Positions 27,253 to 36,086 are shown, numbered from the stretch's first letter. The stretch is DNA of 64,000 bases from Micromonosporaceae bacterium KJ-029 (GCA_005402585.1 BIFP01000051.1:124001-188000); one strand, 5' to 3'. The notes: generated by a model not told the origin, from the letters alone. Translations and numbers: made by a program.

Positions 27253-29187
27253 GTGTTCGTGGCGGGCAGGACTCAGACCCTTGGGGGCAACGTGGGCGTC
27301 GCGGCCGATACACGTCCGTCTCGGGCCACTCCGGAGGGGACCTCCGGGGGCGGAACGCCGGTGGCCACACCGGAACGACCGGCATCCGCCCGTCGCCCCG
27401 ACCGTCGTCAGTTGAACATCAGGGCCCGCCTCGCCTACGCCAGGTGCGGAGCCATCGCCGGACCCCTCACAGCGCCCCGGCAGCCGCGTGCGGCGGTCGA
27501 GTTCCGCCACGTGCTCTCACCTGCCGCACGGCTGATTCTGACGCTGCTCGTCCTGGTCAACAGCGCGGCCGGGCTGCTGCTCGTCGGCTGGCTGCTGCTC
27601 CCCGGGCACGTACCGGGATCAGGGGTGACCGGGCTCGGCAGCTGGCAGATCACGGCGGCCCGGCTCGGCTTCTGCGTGATCGTCGGCGTCGAGCTGATCC
27701 GACTCGCGCAGAACATGGTCGTCTGGGTGTTCGCGTACCATGCCCGGGATCCGGTGCCGGTCGATCCTCCGGTCGGCCTGCGGGTGGCCCTGCTCACCAC
27801 GATCGTGCCGAGCAAGGAGCCGATCGACGTCGTCGAGCGGACGTTGCGCAGGCTGCGGCAGATCGTGTACTGCGGTCAGGTCGACGTCTGGATCCTCGAC
27901 GAGGGTGACGACCCCGCGGTCAAGGCGATGGCCGCGCGTCTCGGCGTACGCCACTTCAGCCGGCGGGGTCGACCGGAGTACAACCAGCCCAGCGGTGAGT
28001 TCCGGGCCAGGACGAAGTCGGGGAACCACAACGCCTGGCGGGCCGAACACGAGCACCGGTACGACGTGGTCGCCAACGTCGACCCGGATCACGTACCGCT
28101 GGCCAACTTCCTGGAACGCACACTCGGCTACTTCCGTGACCCCGACGTCGCCTTCGTGGTGACCCCGCAGGTCTACGGCAACACGCACCAGAACCTGGTC
28201 GCGCACGGCGCCTCGGTCCAGCAGTACCTCTACAACGGACTCATCGCACGCGGTGGCAACGGTCTGGACGCCCCACTGCTCACCGGCACCGGCCACCTCT
28301 ACCGGCCGTCGGCATGGCGGAGCGTCGGCGGCTACCAGGATTCGATCATCGAGGACCACCTGACCAGCATCCGGATCCACGCTGCCGTGAACCCGCGGTC
28401 GGGCAACCAGTGGAAGGGCGTCTACACCCCGGACGTGGTCGCCATCGGGGAAGGCCCGACGTCGTGGGCCGACTACTTCAACCAGCAGAAGCGCTGGGCG
28501 GCCGGCATCTGCGAGATCCTCGTCCGCCCCGAGCTGCGCGCGCCGCGCGAACTGCGGTCCCGACGGCGCTGGCAGTACCGCCTGCTCCAGTTCTACTACC
28601 CGAGCGTGGCGGTCAGCCTGTTGCTGGGCAACTTCGCCACGGCCATGTACCTGCTCACCGGCGTCAGCGCGGCCCAGCTCGACGTCGCCGTGTGGTCGGT
28701 GCTGTGGGGCTCGACCATCGCCACCTGGTTCGCGCTGTGGCTCTGGCTCCGCCGGTTCAACATCGCCCCGCACGAGCGGGAGGAGATCGGCCTGGTCGGC
28801 ATGGCGCTGGCGTTGTTCGCCGGCCCCGTCTACGTGGCCGCCGGCGTCGGCGCGCTGCTGCGGCGACGGCTCGGGTTCGTGGTGACGGCCAAGGGCAAAT
28901 TGCGTACCAGCGAGTCGCTCGCCACCTTCCGCCTGCACCTGTGCTGGGCGGCCTTCGCCGCCGGCCTGCTCGCCGCGAGTTTCGTGCTGGACCACGGCCT
29001 CGCTCTGCTCCGGGTGTGGCCGGTGCTGACCCTGCTGACCGGGCTCGGTCCACCGCTGATCGCGTTCGGGTCGAGCATCATGACCCGTCGCGGGCAGCAC
29101 ACCGAGGCCGCCAGAGCCGCCGCCCGCGACGACGGGGGAGGCGGTCGGGTGACGGCACGGGTGGCGGTCGAGCAGGTCGCGCCATGA
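27253..29187 (+). CDS. Cellulose-synthase-like processive GT2
   Basis: A 644-residue (or slightly shorter) membrane glycosyltransferase. All four hallmarks of processive GT2 synthases are present: Asp216 in WILDEGDD, the DxD motif DPDH at 277-280, Glu367-Asp368 in IIEDHLTS, and Q411-x2-R414-W415 in QQKRW. Two membrane segments precede the catalytic domain and at least four follow. It should polymerise a beta-glycan from nucleotide sugar and extrude it. The start is uncertain: GTG 27253 has no clear site, and GTG near 27292 follows GGGGG. The stop overlaps the start of a GH26 gene (ATGA), so synthase and hydrolase are tightly coupled, like BcsA and BcsZ in cellulose systems. Confidence 0.88.
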   Translation: MFVAGRTQTLGGNVGVAADTRPSRATPEGTSGGGTPVATPERPASARRPDRRQLNIRARLAYARCGAIAGPLTAPRQPRAAVEFRHVLSPAARLILTLLVLVNSAAGLLLVGWLLLPGHVPGSGVTGLGSWQITAARLGFCVIVGVELIRLAQNMVVWVFAYHARDPVPVDPPVGLRVALLTTIVPSKEPIDVVERTLRRLRQIVYCGQVDVWILDEGDDPAVKAMAARLGVRHFSRRGRPEYNQPSGEFRARTKSGNHNAWRAEHEHRYDVVANVDPDHVPLANFLERTLGYFRDPDVAFVVTPQVYGNTHQNLVAHGASVQQYLYNGLIARGGNGLDAPLLTGTGHLYRPSAWRSVGGYQDSIIEDHLTSIRIHAAVNPRSGNQWKGVYTPDVVAIGEGPTSWADYFNQQKRWAAGICEILVRPELRAPRELRSRRRWQYRLLQFYYPSVAVSLLLGNFATAMYLLTGVSAAQLDVAVWSVLWGSTIATWFALWLWLRRFNIAPHEREEIGLVGMALALFAGPVYVAAGVGALLRRRLGFVVTAKGKLRTSESLATFRLHLCWAAFAAGLLAASFVLDHGLALLRVWPVLTLLTGLGPPLIAFGSSIMTRRGQHTEAARAAARDDGGGGRVTARVAVEQVAP

Positions 29188-30317
29188 CGAGGCTGACCCT
29201 GCCCCGGGCGGCGATGGCACTGCTCGGCGTACTGCTGCTGACCTACGCCTTCGCCATAGCACCGGAGACCGCGCCCGACAGCCGGCAGAACGTCACCACC
29301 GACCGGGCCGCAGCGGTCGAACCGACCACGTCGCCGCCCGCACCGCCGGAGGTCTTCCCGCCGGCCCAGAAGGTCTTCATCGGAGTCGCCACCAAGGAGG
29401 GTCCGTACGACTTCACCCCCGTCGACGACTTCACCGCGGCGGCGAGACACCAGCCGCAGGTCATGCTCTTCAGTTCGGGATGGGCGACCGACACCTTCGA
29501 CCGGACGCTCTTCGAGGCGATCAGCGGCCGGGGCATGCTGCCGATGCTGGCCTGGGAACCATGGGACCACCGGTTGGACGAGGCGGCCCGCAAGAAGGGG
29601 GCCACCCGCGGCAAGATCGACCGAATTCGTTCAAACCAGCCCGACTACCGGTTGTCCCGCATCACCCGCGGCGACTTCGACGAGTATCTGCGGTCCTGGG
29701 CCGAAGGGATCAAGGCACTCGAACATCCGGTGGCGATCCGGTTCGCGCACGAGATGAACGGTGACTGGTACCCGTGGTGCGAGACGGCCAACGGCAACCG
29801 GCCGGGCGACTACGTCAAGGCGTGGCGCCACGTACACGATCTGTTCGAGGCCGCCGGAGCGACCAACGTCATCTGGGTGTGGAGCCCGAACACCAGATGG
29901 GACGGCTCGACTCCGAAGCTTGCCCGGCTCCACCCCGGCGACGAGTACGTCGACTGGGTGGGGCTCTCCGGCTACTACGGCATGGGGGCCTTCTCGAAGT
30001 ACCGGTCCTTCGACGCGATCTTCAAGGACACCATCAAGGAGATCCGTACCTTCAGCGGTAAGCCCTTGGTCATCACCGAGACCGGTGCCGCCGACACCCG
30101 TGGCCGCAAGGCCGAGTGGATCACCGAAACCTTCCGGTCGCTGCCACAGCACGAGGAGATCATCGGCCTCATCTGGTTCGAGGTGACCAAGGAACAGGAC
30201 TGGCGGATCGTCAGCTCACCGGCCGTGGCGACGGCCTTCGCCCAGGCGGTGGCCGCTCCTCGCTACCGCTTCAGCTGGTCACCCGACATGCTCCCGCGTA
30301 CCGAACTGGCGGACTAG
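29184..30317 (+). CDS. GH26 endo-beta-mannanase-like enzyme, membrane-anchored or secreted
   Basis: A 377-residue protein starting in the ATGA overlap with the GT2 gene. A signal peptide or signal anchor (about residues 8-26) is followed by a Pro/Thr linker to about 60, then a GH26 barrel. The acid/base is Glu190 in IRFAHEMNGDWYPW and the nucleophile Glu299 in PLVITETGA; VWSPN and YVDWVGLSGYYG are further GH26 signatures. GH26 enzymes cleave beta-1,4-mannan or mixed-linkage glucan. Translational coupling to a glycan synthase argues for trimming or releasing the newly made polymer rather than for feeding. Confidence 0.9.
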   Translation: MTRLTLPRAAMALLGVLLLTYAFAIAPETAPDSRQNVTTDRAAAVEPTTSPPAPPEVFPPAQKVFIGVATKEGPYDFTPVDDFTAAARHQPQVMLFSSGWATDTFDRTLFEAISGRGMLPMLAWEPWDHRLDEAARKKGATRGKIDRIRSNQPDYRLSRITRGDFDEYLRSWAEGIKALEHPVAIRFAHEMNGDWYPWCETANGNRPGDYVKAWRHVHDLFEAAGATNVIWVWSPNTRWDGSTPKLARLHPGDEYVDWVGLSGYYGMGAFSKYRSFDAIFKDTIKEIRTFSGKPLVITETGAADTRGRKAEWITETFRSLPQHEEIIGLIWFEVTKEQDWRIVSSPAVATAFAQAVAAPRYRFSWSPDMLPRTELAD

Positions 30318-30349
30318 GTGCACCTGCCGCGCTCTGCCAGGATGGCTTC

Positions 30350-30706
30350 ATGGCGAACGTCTGGTCCGCTGTGACGATCGACTGCCTTGACCCGGAGCGG
30401 GTAGCCCGATTCTGGAGTGCGCTGCTCGGTCGCGAGCCCGGCCCGTCGCAGGACGGCTGGGTCTACCTCGGCGAGCGGGGTGACCCGCAGCCGCGGCTGG
30501 TGTTCCAGCCGGTGCCTGAGCCCCAGGCCGGCAAGGTGCGGCTTCACCTCGACATCTGCGTCGACGACATCGACGAGGCCATGACCGAGGTGATCGATCT
30601 CGGTGGCCGGTTCACCGGTGAGCGGCACGACTACGACGCGGGCGTGGTCGTCGTCATGGCCGACCCGGAGGACCACCTGTTCTGCCTGGTCCAGTACTAC
30701 GGCTAG
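30350..30706 (+). CDS. VOC (glyoxalase-like) superfamily protein
   Basis: A 118-residue single-domain VOC protein with two beta-alpha-beta-beta-beta units: ANVWSAVTIDCLDPERVARFWS and KVRLHLDICVDDIDEAMTEV, ending VVVMADPEDHLFCLVQYYG. This matches the Glyoxalase_6-type subgroup found widely in actinomycetes. Metal ligands of true glyoxalase I are not all evident, so a binding or resistance-type role is as likely as catalysis. It starts 33 bases after the GH26 stop; the start ATG was chosen because it begins the first VOC strand. Confidence 0.8.
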   Translation: MANVWSAVTIDCLDPERVARFWSALLGREPGPSQDGWVYLGERGDPQPRLVFQPVPEPQAGKVRLHLDICVDDIDEAMTEVIDLGGRFTGERHDYDAGVVVVMADPEDHLFCLVQYYG

Positions 30707-30908
30707 GCCGGCGTGCTGTCGGGAGACCTGGCCTCGGCTCCGATCCGGAAGCGCCGTTGGTGGCCGTTTCTCATCGGCCTGAAAGCCGAGCGGACCACCC
30801 CGGCTTGACCCTCGACCGGGTCGAGGCCGGACAGTGCCGACGCGAGAGACCGACCGGAGCCGTCCCACCGGCACCGGTCGGCGCGGTCGGCGGTGGGCGG
30901 GAGCATTC

Positions 30909-32189
30909 GTGGTGGCAACAGCAACCGGCAGCAGGACGGCGGTGCCGGGCGCGTACTGGGCGTGGCTGGGGGGCACGGCGCTGTCCCTGGTCGGCGTGCA
31001 GGCGATGGCGTTCGCGATGGCCTGGGTGGCGGCCGGGCAGGGTGGACGCTTCGCCGCCCTGGTGCTCACCGCGATCAACCTGCCCCGCGCCCTGCTGTTG
31101 CTGATCGGCGGTGCGGTGGCCGACCGGGTCGGCGCCTGGCCGGTAATGATCATTTCGGACGCGGCGATGGTCGTGGTCACCGGGTCGCTGGCCGTTGCCG
31201 CGTGGTCGGCCGCGGACCCGCGGCTGCCGTTGCTGCTCACCGCCCTGGCCATCGGGATCGTGGACGCCTTCTACCTGCCGAGCGCGGGCTCGATGCCCCG
31301 GCGCCTGGTGCCGCCCGCCGCGCTGGCCCGGGCGATGTCGGCCCGTCAGATGGCCGGTCAACTGGCCTTGTTCGCCGGACCGCCCCTGGGCAGCCTGATT
31401 CTGGCCGCAGCCGGGCTGGCCGGGGTGGCCCTGGCCAATGCCGCGAGCTTCCTGATGGTGCTGTCGGTCCTGCTGCTTCTGCGGCCCCGCGTCGACGGGC
31501 CGAGCCCGCACGACACCGGCCCGCGCGAGGTGAGCCCGCGCGAGGTGGACCCGCGCGAGGTCGGGTCGTCGGGCCGGGTGCCGGATCCGGTGTGGCGGGC
31601 CTCGCTGGACGGGCTGCGGATCGCCGCGTCGCATCCCGCGTTGCGGCCCGCGCTGCTGGTGACCAGCGTCGCCGCCGGGTTCCTGCTGCCGGTCTCCGGC
31701 CTGCTCGTACCGCTGCTGGCCCGGGAGCGGGCATGGTCACCGCAGGCTACCGGGGCGGTGGTGGCGGCGGTGGCGTTGGGCACGGCAATCGTCGCGGTGA
31801 CGGTTCTGGTGCGCGGCGCGTTGTCCCGCCCGGGCATGGCGGCTGCCGCCGGTCTGCTGGTGTCCGCCACCGGCGTGGCCGTACTGGCGGTCGGCCGACC
31901 GCAGTTGTGGGCGGTCGTGGCCGGGGCGGCGATCGGCGTCGGCTCCGGAGTATTCGCCACCCACATCGGCCCGCTGATCCTGGCCGCCACGCCGGTCACG
32001 CACCTGGCCCGGGTGCAGTCCGTGGTCGTACTCGTGCAGAGCCTGCCGCTGCTGCTGACCACCAACGTGCTCGGCTCGCTCGCCGACGCCGTCAGCGTCC
32101 CAGCGGTCCTGTACGCCTGCGCGGGCGTGCTGGCCACCACCGCACTGGCGGCCCTGACCTCACCCGCCCTCCGCCAACGATCCACCTGA
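30909..32189 (+). CDS. MFS transporter, EntS-like exporter family
   Basis: A 426-residue MFS protein of the MFS_3 (enterobactin-exporter-like) family with twelve predicted membrane segments. GTG at 30909 has GGGAG five bases upstream and begins just before the first membrane segment; the frame is open to 30834. Motif A-like GGAVADRVGAWPVMIISD lies after the second segment. The central loop has an odd repeat in residues and DNA (PREVSPREVDPREVGS). Substrate unknown; these proteins usually export drugs or siderophores. Confidence 0.82.
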   Translation: MVATATGSRTAVPGAYWAWLGGTALSLVGVQAMAFAMAWVAAGQGGRFAALVLTAINLPRALLLLIGGAVADRVGAWPVMIISDAAMVVVTGSLAVAAWSAADPRLPLLLTALAIGIVDAFYLPSAGSMPRRLVPPAALARAMSARQMAGQLALFAGPPLGSLILAAAGLAGVALANAASFLMVLSVLLLLRPRVDGPSPHDTGPREVSPREVDPREVGSSGRVPDPVWRASLDGLRIAASHPALRPALLVTSVAAGFLLPVSGLLVPLLARERAWSPQATGAVVAAVALGTAIVAVTVLVRGALSRPGMAAAAGLLVSATGVAVLAVGRPQLWAVVAGAAIGVGSGVFATHIGPLILAATPVTHLARVQSVVVLVQSLPLLLTTNVLGSLADAVSVPAVLYACAGVLATTALAALTSPALRQRST

Positions 32190-32239
32190 CCACATCGCCC
32201 TCGCCGCCAATTGCAAGATCGGCGGGGGCGTGGGTGGTG

Positions 32240-32791
32240 TTACCGGGGCGTGGGGGTGTACGTGGCGATGATGACGCCGCTCTTCATGGCCCGCGTGTTG
32301 GCCAGGGTCAGCGTGGTGCGTGGGTCGGCCAGTGGCGCGGAGAGCGACGGCCCGCCGACGATGACCGGGTGGATCCAGAACCGGATCTCGTCCACCAGGC
32401 CGGCGGTGACGAGCGCCTGGGTGACCACCCCGTACCCGTACATCAGGATGTCCCCGCCGGGCTGGGCCTTGAGCGCCGTGACCGCCTCGATCAGGTCGCC
32501 CTGCAGTACCTCGCTGTTCTTCCACTCCGGATCGGTCAGGGTGGTGGAGGCGACGTACTTCTTGACGTTGTTGAAGTAGGCCGCGCCGGTGCTCGGGTCG
32601 CTCTCGTCGCGGGTGGGCCAGGCGGCGGCGAAGCCGTCGTAGGTGCGCCGGCCCATCAGCAGCGCGTCCGCCACCGCGGTCTGCTCGCCGGCGAAGGTCG
32701 CGGCCTCGTCGTCGAAGTACGGCATCGTCCACACCGGATCGTCGATGACACCGTCGAGGCTGATGTACGTGGAGTTGATGATCCTGCGCAT
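32240..32791 (-). CDS. Dihydrofolate reductase family protein (RibD C-terminal type)
   Basis: A 183-residue RibD_C/DHFR-fold protein: RRIINSTYISLDGVIDDP at the N-terminus, ADALLMGRRTYDGFAAAWP, and GDILMYGYGVVTQALVTAGLVDEIRFWIHPVIVGG. The start at 32791 has GGGGGAG upstream. Such stand-alone proteins probably reduce an unknown substrate with NADPH; true folate or riboflavin roles are not shown. It is divergent from a MarR-GNAT regulator and may be under its control. Confidence 0.88.
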   Translation of the reverse strand: MRRIINSTYISLDGVIDDPVWTMPYFDDEAATFAGEQTAVADALLMGRRTYDGFAAAWPTRDESDPSTGAAYFNNVKKYVASTTLTDPEWKNSEVLQGDLIEAVTALKAQPGGDILMYGYGVVTQALVTAGLVDEIRFWIHPVIVGGPSLSAPLADPRTTLTLANTRAMKSGVIIATYTPTPR

Positions 32792-32895
32792 GGGCTCCCC
32801 CGTGGCTGTCGTGGCTTGGCGGACTTCATCCTGCCCGGGGTGGCCGAATTTTTCTGCCCGGCATGCCGTGGCCTCGTCACGGCGGTGCCGGAATA

Positions 32896-32911
32896 CCTGA
32901 CTATAGTCAGG
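32896..32911 (+). promoter_or_regulatory. Perfect palindromic operator at MarR-GNAT promoter
   Basis: CCTGACTATAGTCAGG is a perfect 16-bp palindrome four bases before the GTG start at 32916. It contains TATAGT (32903-32908), a good -10 whose distance to the GTG implies a leaderless transcript. It also lies in the 125-bp divergent spacer with the reductase gene. Confidence 0.75.
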
Positions 32912-32915
32912 AATC

Positions 32916-33797
32916 GTGGACCAAGGACTGATCGACGTGGTGCGGCGCTTCAACCGCACGGTGACCCAGCGCGTCGGCGCGCTGGACGACAGCTACCTCG
33001 CCCGGGACCGGCCGCTGGCGCAGGCCCGGCTGCTGTGGGAGATCGGCCCGGCGGGCGCCGAGGTCGCGGCGCTGCGGACCCGGCTGGACCTCGACGCCGG
33101 CTACCTGAGCCGGCTGCTCAGGACACTGGAGGGCGAGGGACTCGTGGTGGTGGGGCCCGGCGAGAGCGACGGACGGGTGCGCACCGCCCGCCTCACCGAC
33201 GCCGGCCGGGCCGAGTGGGACCTGCTCGACGGCAAGTCCGACGAGCTGGCCTGGTCGATGCTCGAACCGCTCACCGCCGGCCAGCGCGCCCGGCTCACCA
33301 CCGCGATGACCGAGGTGGAGCGGCTGCTCATGGCGTCACTGATCACCATCGGCCCGTGCCATCCGGGTGATCCCCGCGCCCGGGCCTGCCTGCGGGCGTA
33401 CACGCGGGAACTCGCCGACCGGTTCGACGCCGGCTTCGACCTGACCCGCAGCAGCGTCGAGGACAACGAACTCGTCCCCCCGGCGGGTCTGTTCCTGGTC
33501 GCCAGCATCTCGACCGAAACAGTGGGTTGCGGCGCGCTGCGGCTGCACCCCGGCGAACCCGCCGAGATCAAACGTCTCTGGGTGTCCGGGTCGGTGCGCG
33601 GACTCGGCGTCGGCCGGCGGCTGCTGGACGAGCTGGAGCGGCATGCCGCAGCCGCGGGCGCCGGCAGCGTACGCCTCGACACCAACCGCAGCCTCACCGA
33701 GGCGATGCGGCTCTACCGCAGCGCGGGCTACCGGGAGATCCCGCGCTACAACACCAACCCGTACGCCCACCACTGGTTCGCCAAAACCCTCAGCTGA
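32916..33797 (+). CDS. MarR-type regulator fused to GNAT acetyltransferase
   Basis: A 293-residue two-domain protein. Residues about 1-140 form a MarR winged helix (RLDLDAGYLSRLLRTLEGEGLV, wing GPGESDGRVRTARLTDAGR). Residues about 150-293 form a GNAT fold with the acetyl-CoA loop SGSVRGLGVGRRLLDELERHA and the terminal YRSAGYREIPRYN. MarR-GNAT fusions are known in actinomycetes but their substrates mostly are not. GTG start without Shine-Dalgarno, consistent with leaderless translation. It probably autoregulates through the palindrome at 32896. Confidence 0.92.
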   Translation: MDQGLIDVVRRFNRTVTQRVGALDDSYLARDRPLAQARLLWEIGPAGAEVAALRTRLDLDAGYLSRLLRTLEGEGLVVVGPGESDGRVRTARLTDAGRAEWDLLDGKSDELAWSMLEPLTAGQRARLTTAMTEVERLLMASLITIGPCHPGDPRARACLRAYTRELADRFDAGFDLTRSSVEDNELVPPAGLFLVASISTETVGCGALRLHPGEPAEIKRLWVSGSVRGLGVGRRLLDELERHAAAAGAGSVRLDTNRSLTEAMRLYRSAGYREIPRYNTNPYAHHWFAKTLS

Positions 33798-33820
33798 GGC
33801 CACCACGGTCGCCCGACCGT

Positions 33821-33856
33821 CTTGTCGACAAGAAATGAATCGTGGTTCAATTCTTG
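33821..33856 (+). promoter_or_regulatory. Overlapping palindromes at TetR start
   Basis: CTTGTCGACAAG (33821-33832) is a perfect palindrome. It overlaps a 28-bp hyphenated palindrome, CAAGAAATGAAT (33829-33840) with GTTCAATTCTTG (33845-33856), arms matching at 10 of 12 positions around CGTG. The TetR start GTG follows two bases later, so an autoregulatory operator over a leaderless promoter is likely. Confidence 0.65.
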
Positions 33857-33857
33857 T

Positions 33858-34457
33858 GTGGCGTACCGGAGTACGGAGCGGGTGCAGGCGAGGTTGACCG
33901 CCTCGCGGGTGCGGATCGTCGCCGCCGCGCTGGCGATCCTGGCCGAGCACGGGTACGCCGGCTGCTCGGTCGCCGCTGTCGCCGAGCGGGCCGGTGTGGC
34001 CACCGGCAGCGTCTACCGGCACTTTCCCGCCAAGGCCGACCTCTTCGCCGAGGTCTTCCGTGCCGCCAGCCAGCGGGAGGTCGACGCCGTGGCCCGGGCC
34101 GCGGCCCGCGAGGCGACCGCCGCCGCCAAGATCCGCGCCGTCGTCGAGACCTTCTCCGGGCGGGCCCTGCAGTCCCCGCGACTCGCGTACGCCCTGCTCG
34201 CCGAGCCGGTCGACCCGGCGGTCGAGGCGCAGCGCCTGATCTTCCGGCGCGCCCACGCCACGCTGATCGCCGGCTACGTGTCCGCTGGCGTGTCCGCCGG
34301 AGAGCTGCTGCCGCAGGATCCCGAGCTGACGTCCACCGCCGTGGTCGGCGCCCTGGCCGAGGCGCTGGTGGGCCCGCTGGCCGCCGGGGTCGCCGGCCCG
34401 GACACCATCCCCAACCTGACCGTCCTCATCCACCGCGCGTTGGGAGTGACGCCGTGA
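33858..34457 (+). CDS. TetR-family regulator upstream of AidB-like gene
   Basis: A 199-residue TetR protein with helix-turn-helix AAVAERAGVATGSVYRHFPAKADLF near residue 35-60 and a ligand domain typical of fatty-acid-related TetRs (ALLAEPVDPAVEAQRLIFR). I place the start at GTG 33858, just beyond the palindrome; the frame is open to 33822 but that would put the operator inside the gene. It overlaps the next gene (GTGA), so it probably controls its own two-gene operon in response to an acyl-CoA or similar ligand. Confidence 0.88.
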   Translation: MAYRSTERVQARLTASRVRIVAAALAILAEHGYAGCSVAAVAERAGVATGSVYRHFPAKADLFAEVFRAASQREVDAVARAAAREATAAAKIRAVVETFSGRALQSPRLAYALLAEPVDPAVEAQRLIFRRAHATLIAGYVSAGVSAGELLPQDPELTSTAVVGALAEALVGPLAAGVAGPDTIPNLTVLIHRALGVTP

Positions 34458-36082
34458 CCACACACGAGGTGTTCAACCAGGTTCCCCCGCTGGTCGACCA
34501 CGACGCCGCGGACGACCCGGCCCTGCTCGACGCGCTGACCCGTGAGGGCGCCGGCTGGGCCGCGACAGAACTGCACGAACTCGGCCGGCTCGCCGGCACC
34601 GAGCAGGCCGTCGAGCACGGCCGGCTGGCCAACGAACACCCGCCGGTGCTGCGTACCCACGACCGTTACGGCCACCGCATCGACGAGGTGGAGTTCCACC
34701 CGTCCTGGCACGAGCTGATGCGTACGGCCGTCGGCCACGGCCTGCACGCCGCGCCCTGGGCGGACGACCGGATCGGCGCGCACGTGGCCCGGGCCGCCAA
34801 GTTCTACACCTGGCGTCCCGACGCCGGTCACGGCTGCCCGATCTCGATGACCTACGCGGCGGTGCCGGCCCTGCGGCACGCCCCGGAGCTGGCCGCACGG
34901 TACGAGCCGCTGCTCACCGCCAGCGTGTACGACTTCGGGCTGCGGGTACCGCTGGCCAAGCAGGGGCTGCTGGCGGGCATGTCGATGACGGAGAAGCAGG
35001 GCGGCTCCGACGTGCGGGCCAACACCACCGTCGCGCACCCTCGGCCCGACGGCAGTTACCGGCTCGTCGGGCACAAGTGGTTCACCTCCGCGCCGATGTG
35101 CGACCTCTTCCTCACCCTCGCCCAGGCGCCGGGCGGGCTCACCTGCTTCCTGGTGCCGCGCGTGCTCCCCGACGGCAGCCGCAACCCGATGCGCCTGGTG
35201 CGCCTGAAGGACAAGCTCGGCAACCGCTCCAACGCGTCGAGTGAGGTCGAGTACGACGACGCGGTCGCCTGGCGGGTCGGTGACGAGGGCCGGGGCGTCC
35301 GCACGATCATCGACATGGTCAACCTGACCCGCCTCGACTGCGTCATCGGCGCGGCGGCCGGGATGCGCCAGGGCGTGATCACCGCCGCGCACCACGCCGC
35401 CCACCGGAGCGCCTTCGGCCGGTACCTCGCCGACCAGCCGCTGATGCGCAACGTGCTGGCCGACCTGGCCGTGGAGTCCGAGGCCGCGACCGTACTCATG
35501 ATGCGCCTGGCCGGGGCGACCGACCGGTCCGCCCGGGGTGACGTGGGGGAGACCGCTTTCAAGCGGATCGCTCTCGCCGTCGGCAAGTACTGGGTGTGCA
35601 AGCGCTGGCCGGGCCACGCCGCCGAGGCGCTGGAATGCCTGGGCGGTAACGGCTACGTCGAGGAGTCCGGCATGCCTCGGTTGTTCCGCGAGTCGCCGCT
35701 GAACTCCATCTGGGAGGGCTCGGGAAACGTGGCCGCGCTGGACGTGCTGCGCGCGCTCGCCGGCCAGCCCGAGGTGATGGCGGCGTTCCGCGCCGAGATG
35801 GACGCCGCCGCCGGCGCCGATCCGCGGCTCGACGCGGCGGTACGCCAGGTGGAGTCGGCCCTCGCCGAGCCGGGCGACCTGGAGCTGCGGGCTCGGCGCG
35901 TGGTCGAGCAGCTGGCCCTGGTGTTGCAGGGCGCGCTGCTGGTGCGCCACGGGCACCCGGCCGTCGCCGACGCCTTCTGCGCGTCCCGGCTCGGCGGCGA
36001 CCGGGGCCAGGCGTACGGCACCCTGCCCGCCGGGGTGGACTTCGCCGCGATCATCGACCGGGCCACCCCGAAGCTGGGCTGA
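34454..36082 (+). CDS. aidB: AidB-like acyl-CoA dehydrogenase
   Basis: A 542-residue flavoprotein of the AidB branch of acyl-CoA dehydrogenases, whose E. coli member is induced by alkylating agents. It shows the long N-terminal AidB region (EVFNQVPPLVDHDAADDPAL; RIDEVEFHPSWHELM), the FAD-site MSMTEKQGGSDVRANTT, and the C-terminal ALECLGGNGYVEESGMPRLFRE and NSIWEGSGNVAALDVLRA. GTG 34454 overlaps the TetR stop. Coupling to a TetR rather than to an Ada-type regulator suggests a metabolic inducer here. Isovaleryl-CoA dehydrogenase activity has been reported for AidB, but the physiological substrate is unclear. Confidence 0.9.
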   Translation: MTTHEVFNQVPPLVDHDAADDPALLDALTREGAGWAATELHELGRLAGTEQAVEHGRLANEHPPVLRTHDRYGHRIDEVEFHPSWHELMRTAVGHGLHAAPWADDRIGAHVARAAKFYTWRPDAGHGCPISMTYAAVPALRHAPELAARYEPLLTASVYDFGLRVPLAKQGLLAGMSMTEKQGGSDVRANTTVAHPRPDGSYRLVGHKWFTSAPMCDLFLTLAQAPGGLTCFLVPRVLPDGSRNPMRLVRLKDKLGNRSNASSEVEYDDAVAWRVGDEGRGVRTIIDMVNLTRLDCVIGAAAGMRQGVITAAHHAAHRSAFGRYLADQPLMRNVLADLAVESEAATVLMMRLAGATDRSARGDVGETAFKRIALAVGKYWVCKRWPGHAAEALECLGGNGYVEESGMPRLFRESPLNSIWEGSGNVAALDVLRALAGQPEVMAAFRAEMDAAAGADPRLDAAVRQVESALAEPGDLELRARRVVEQLALVLQGALLVRHGHPAVADAFCASRLGGDRGQAYGTLPAGVDFAAIIDRATPKLG

Positions 36083-36086
36083 CCGT

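Noticed and set aside
33805-33820. Seven-bp inverted repeat after the MarR-GNAT gene as a terminator
   Set aside because: Only a two-base loop separates the arms and the stem is short; it is too weak to list as a confident feature.
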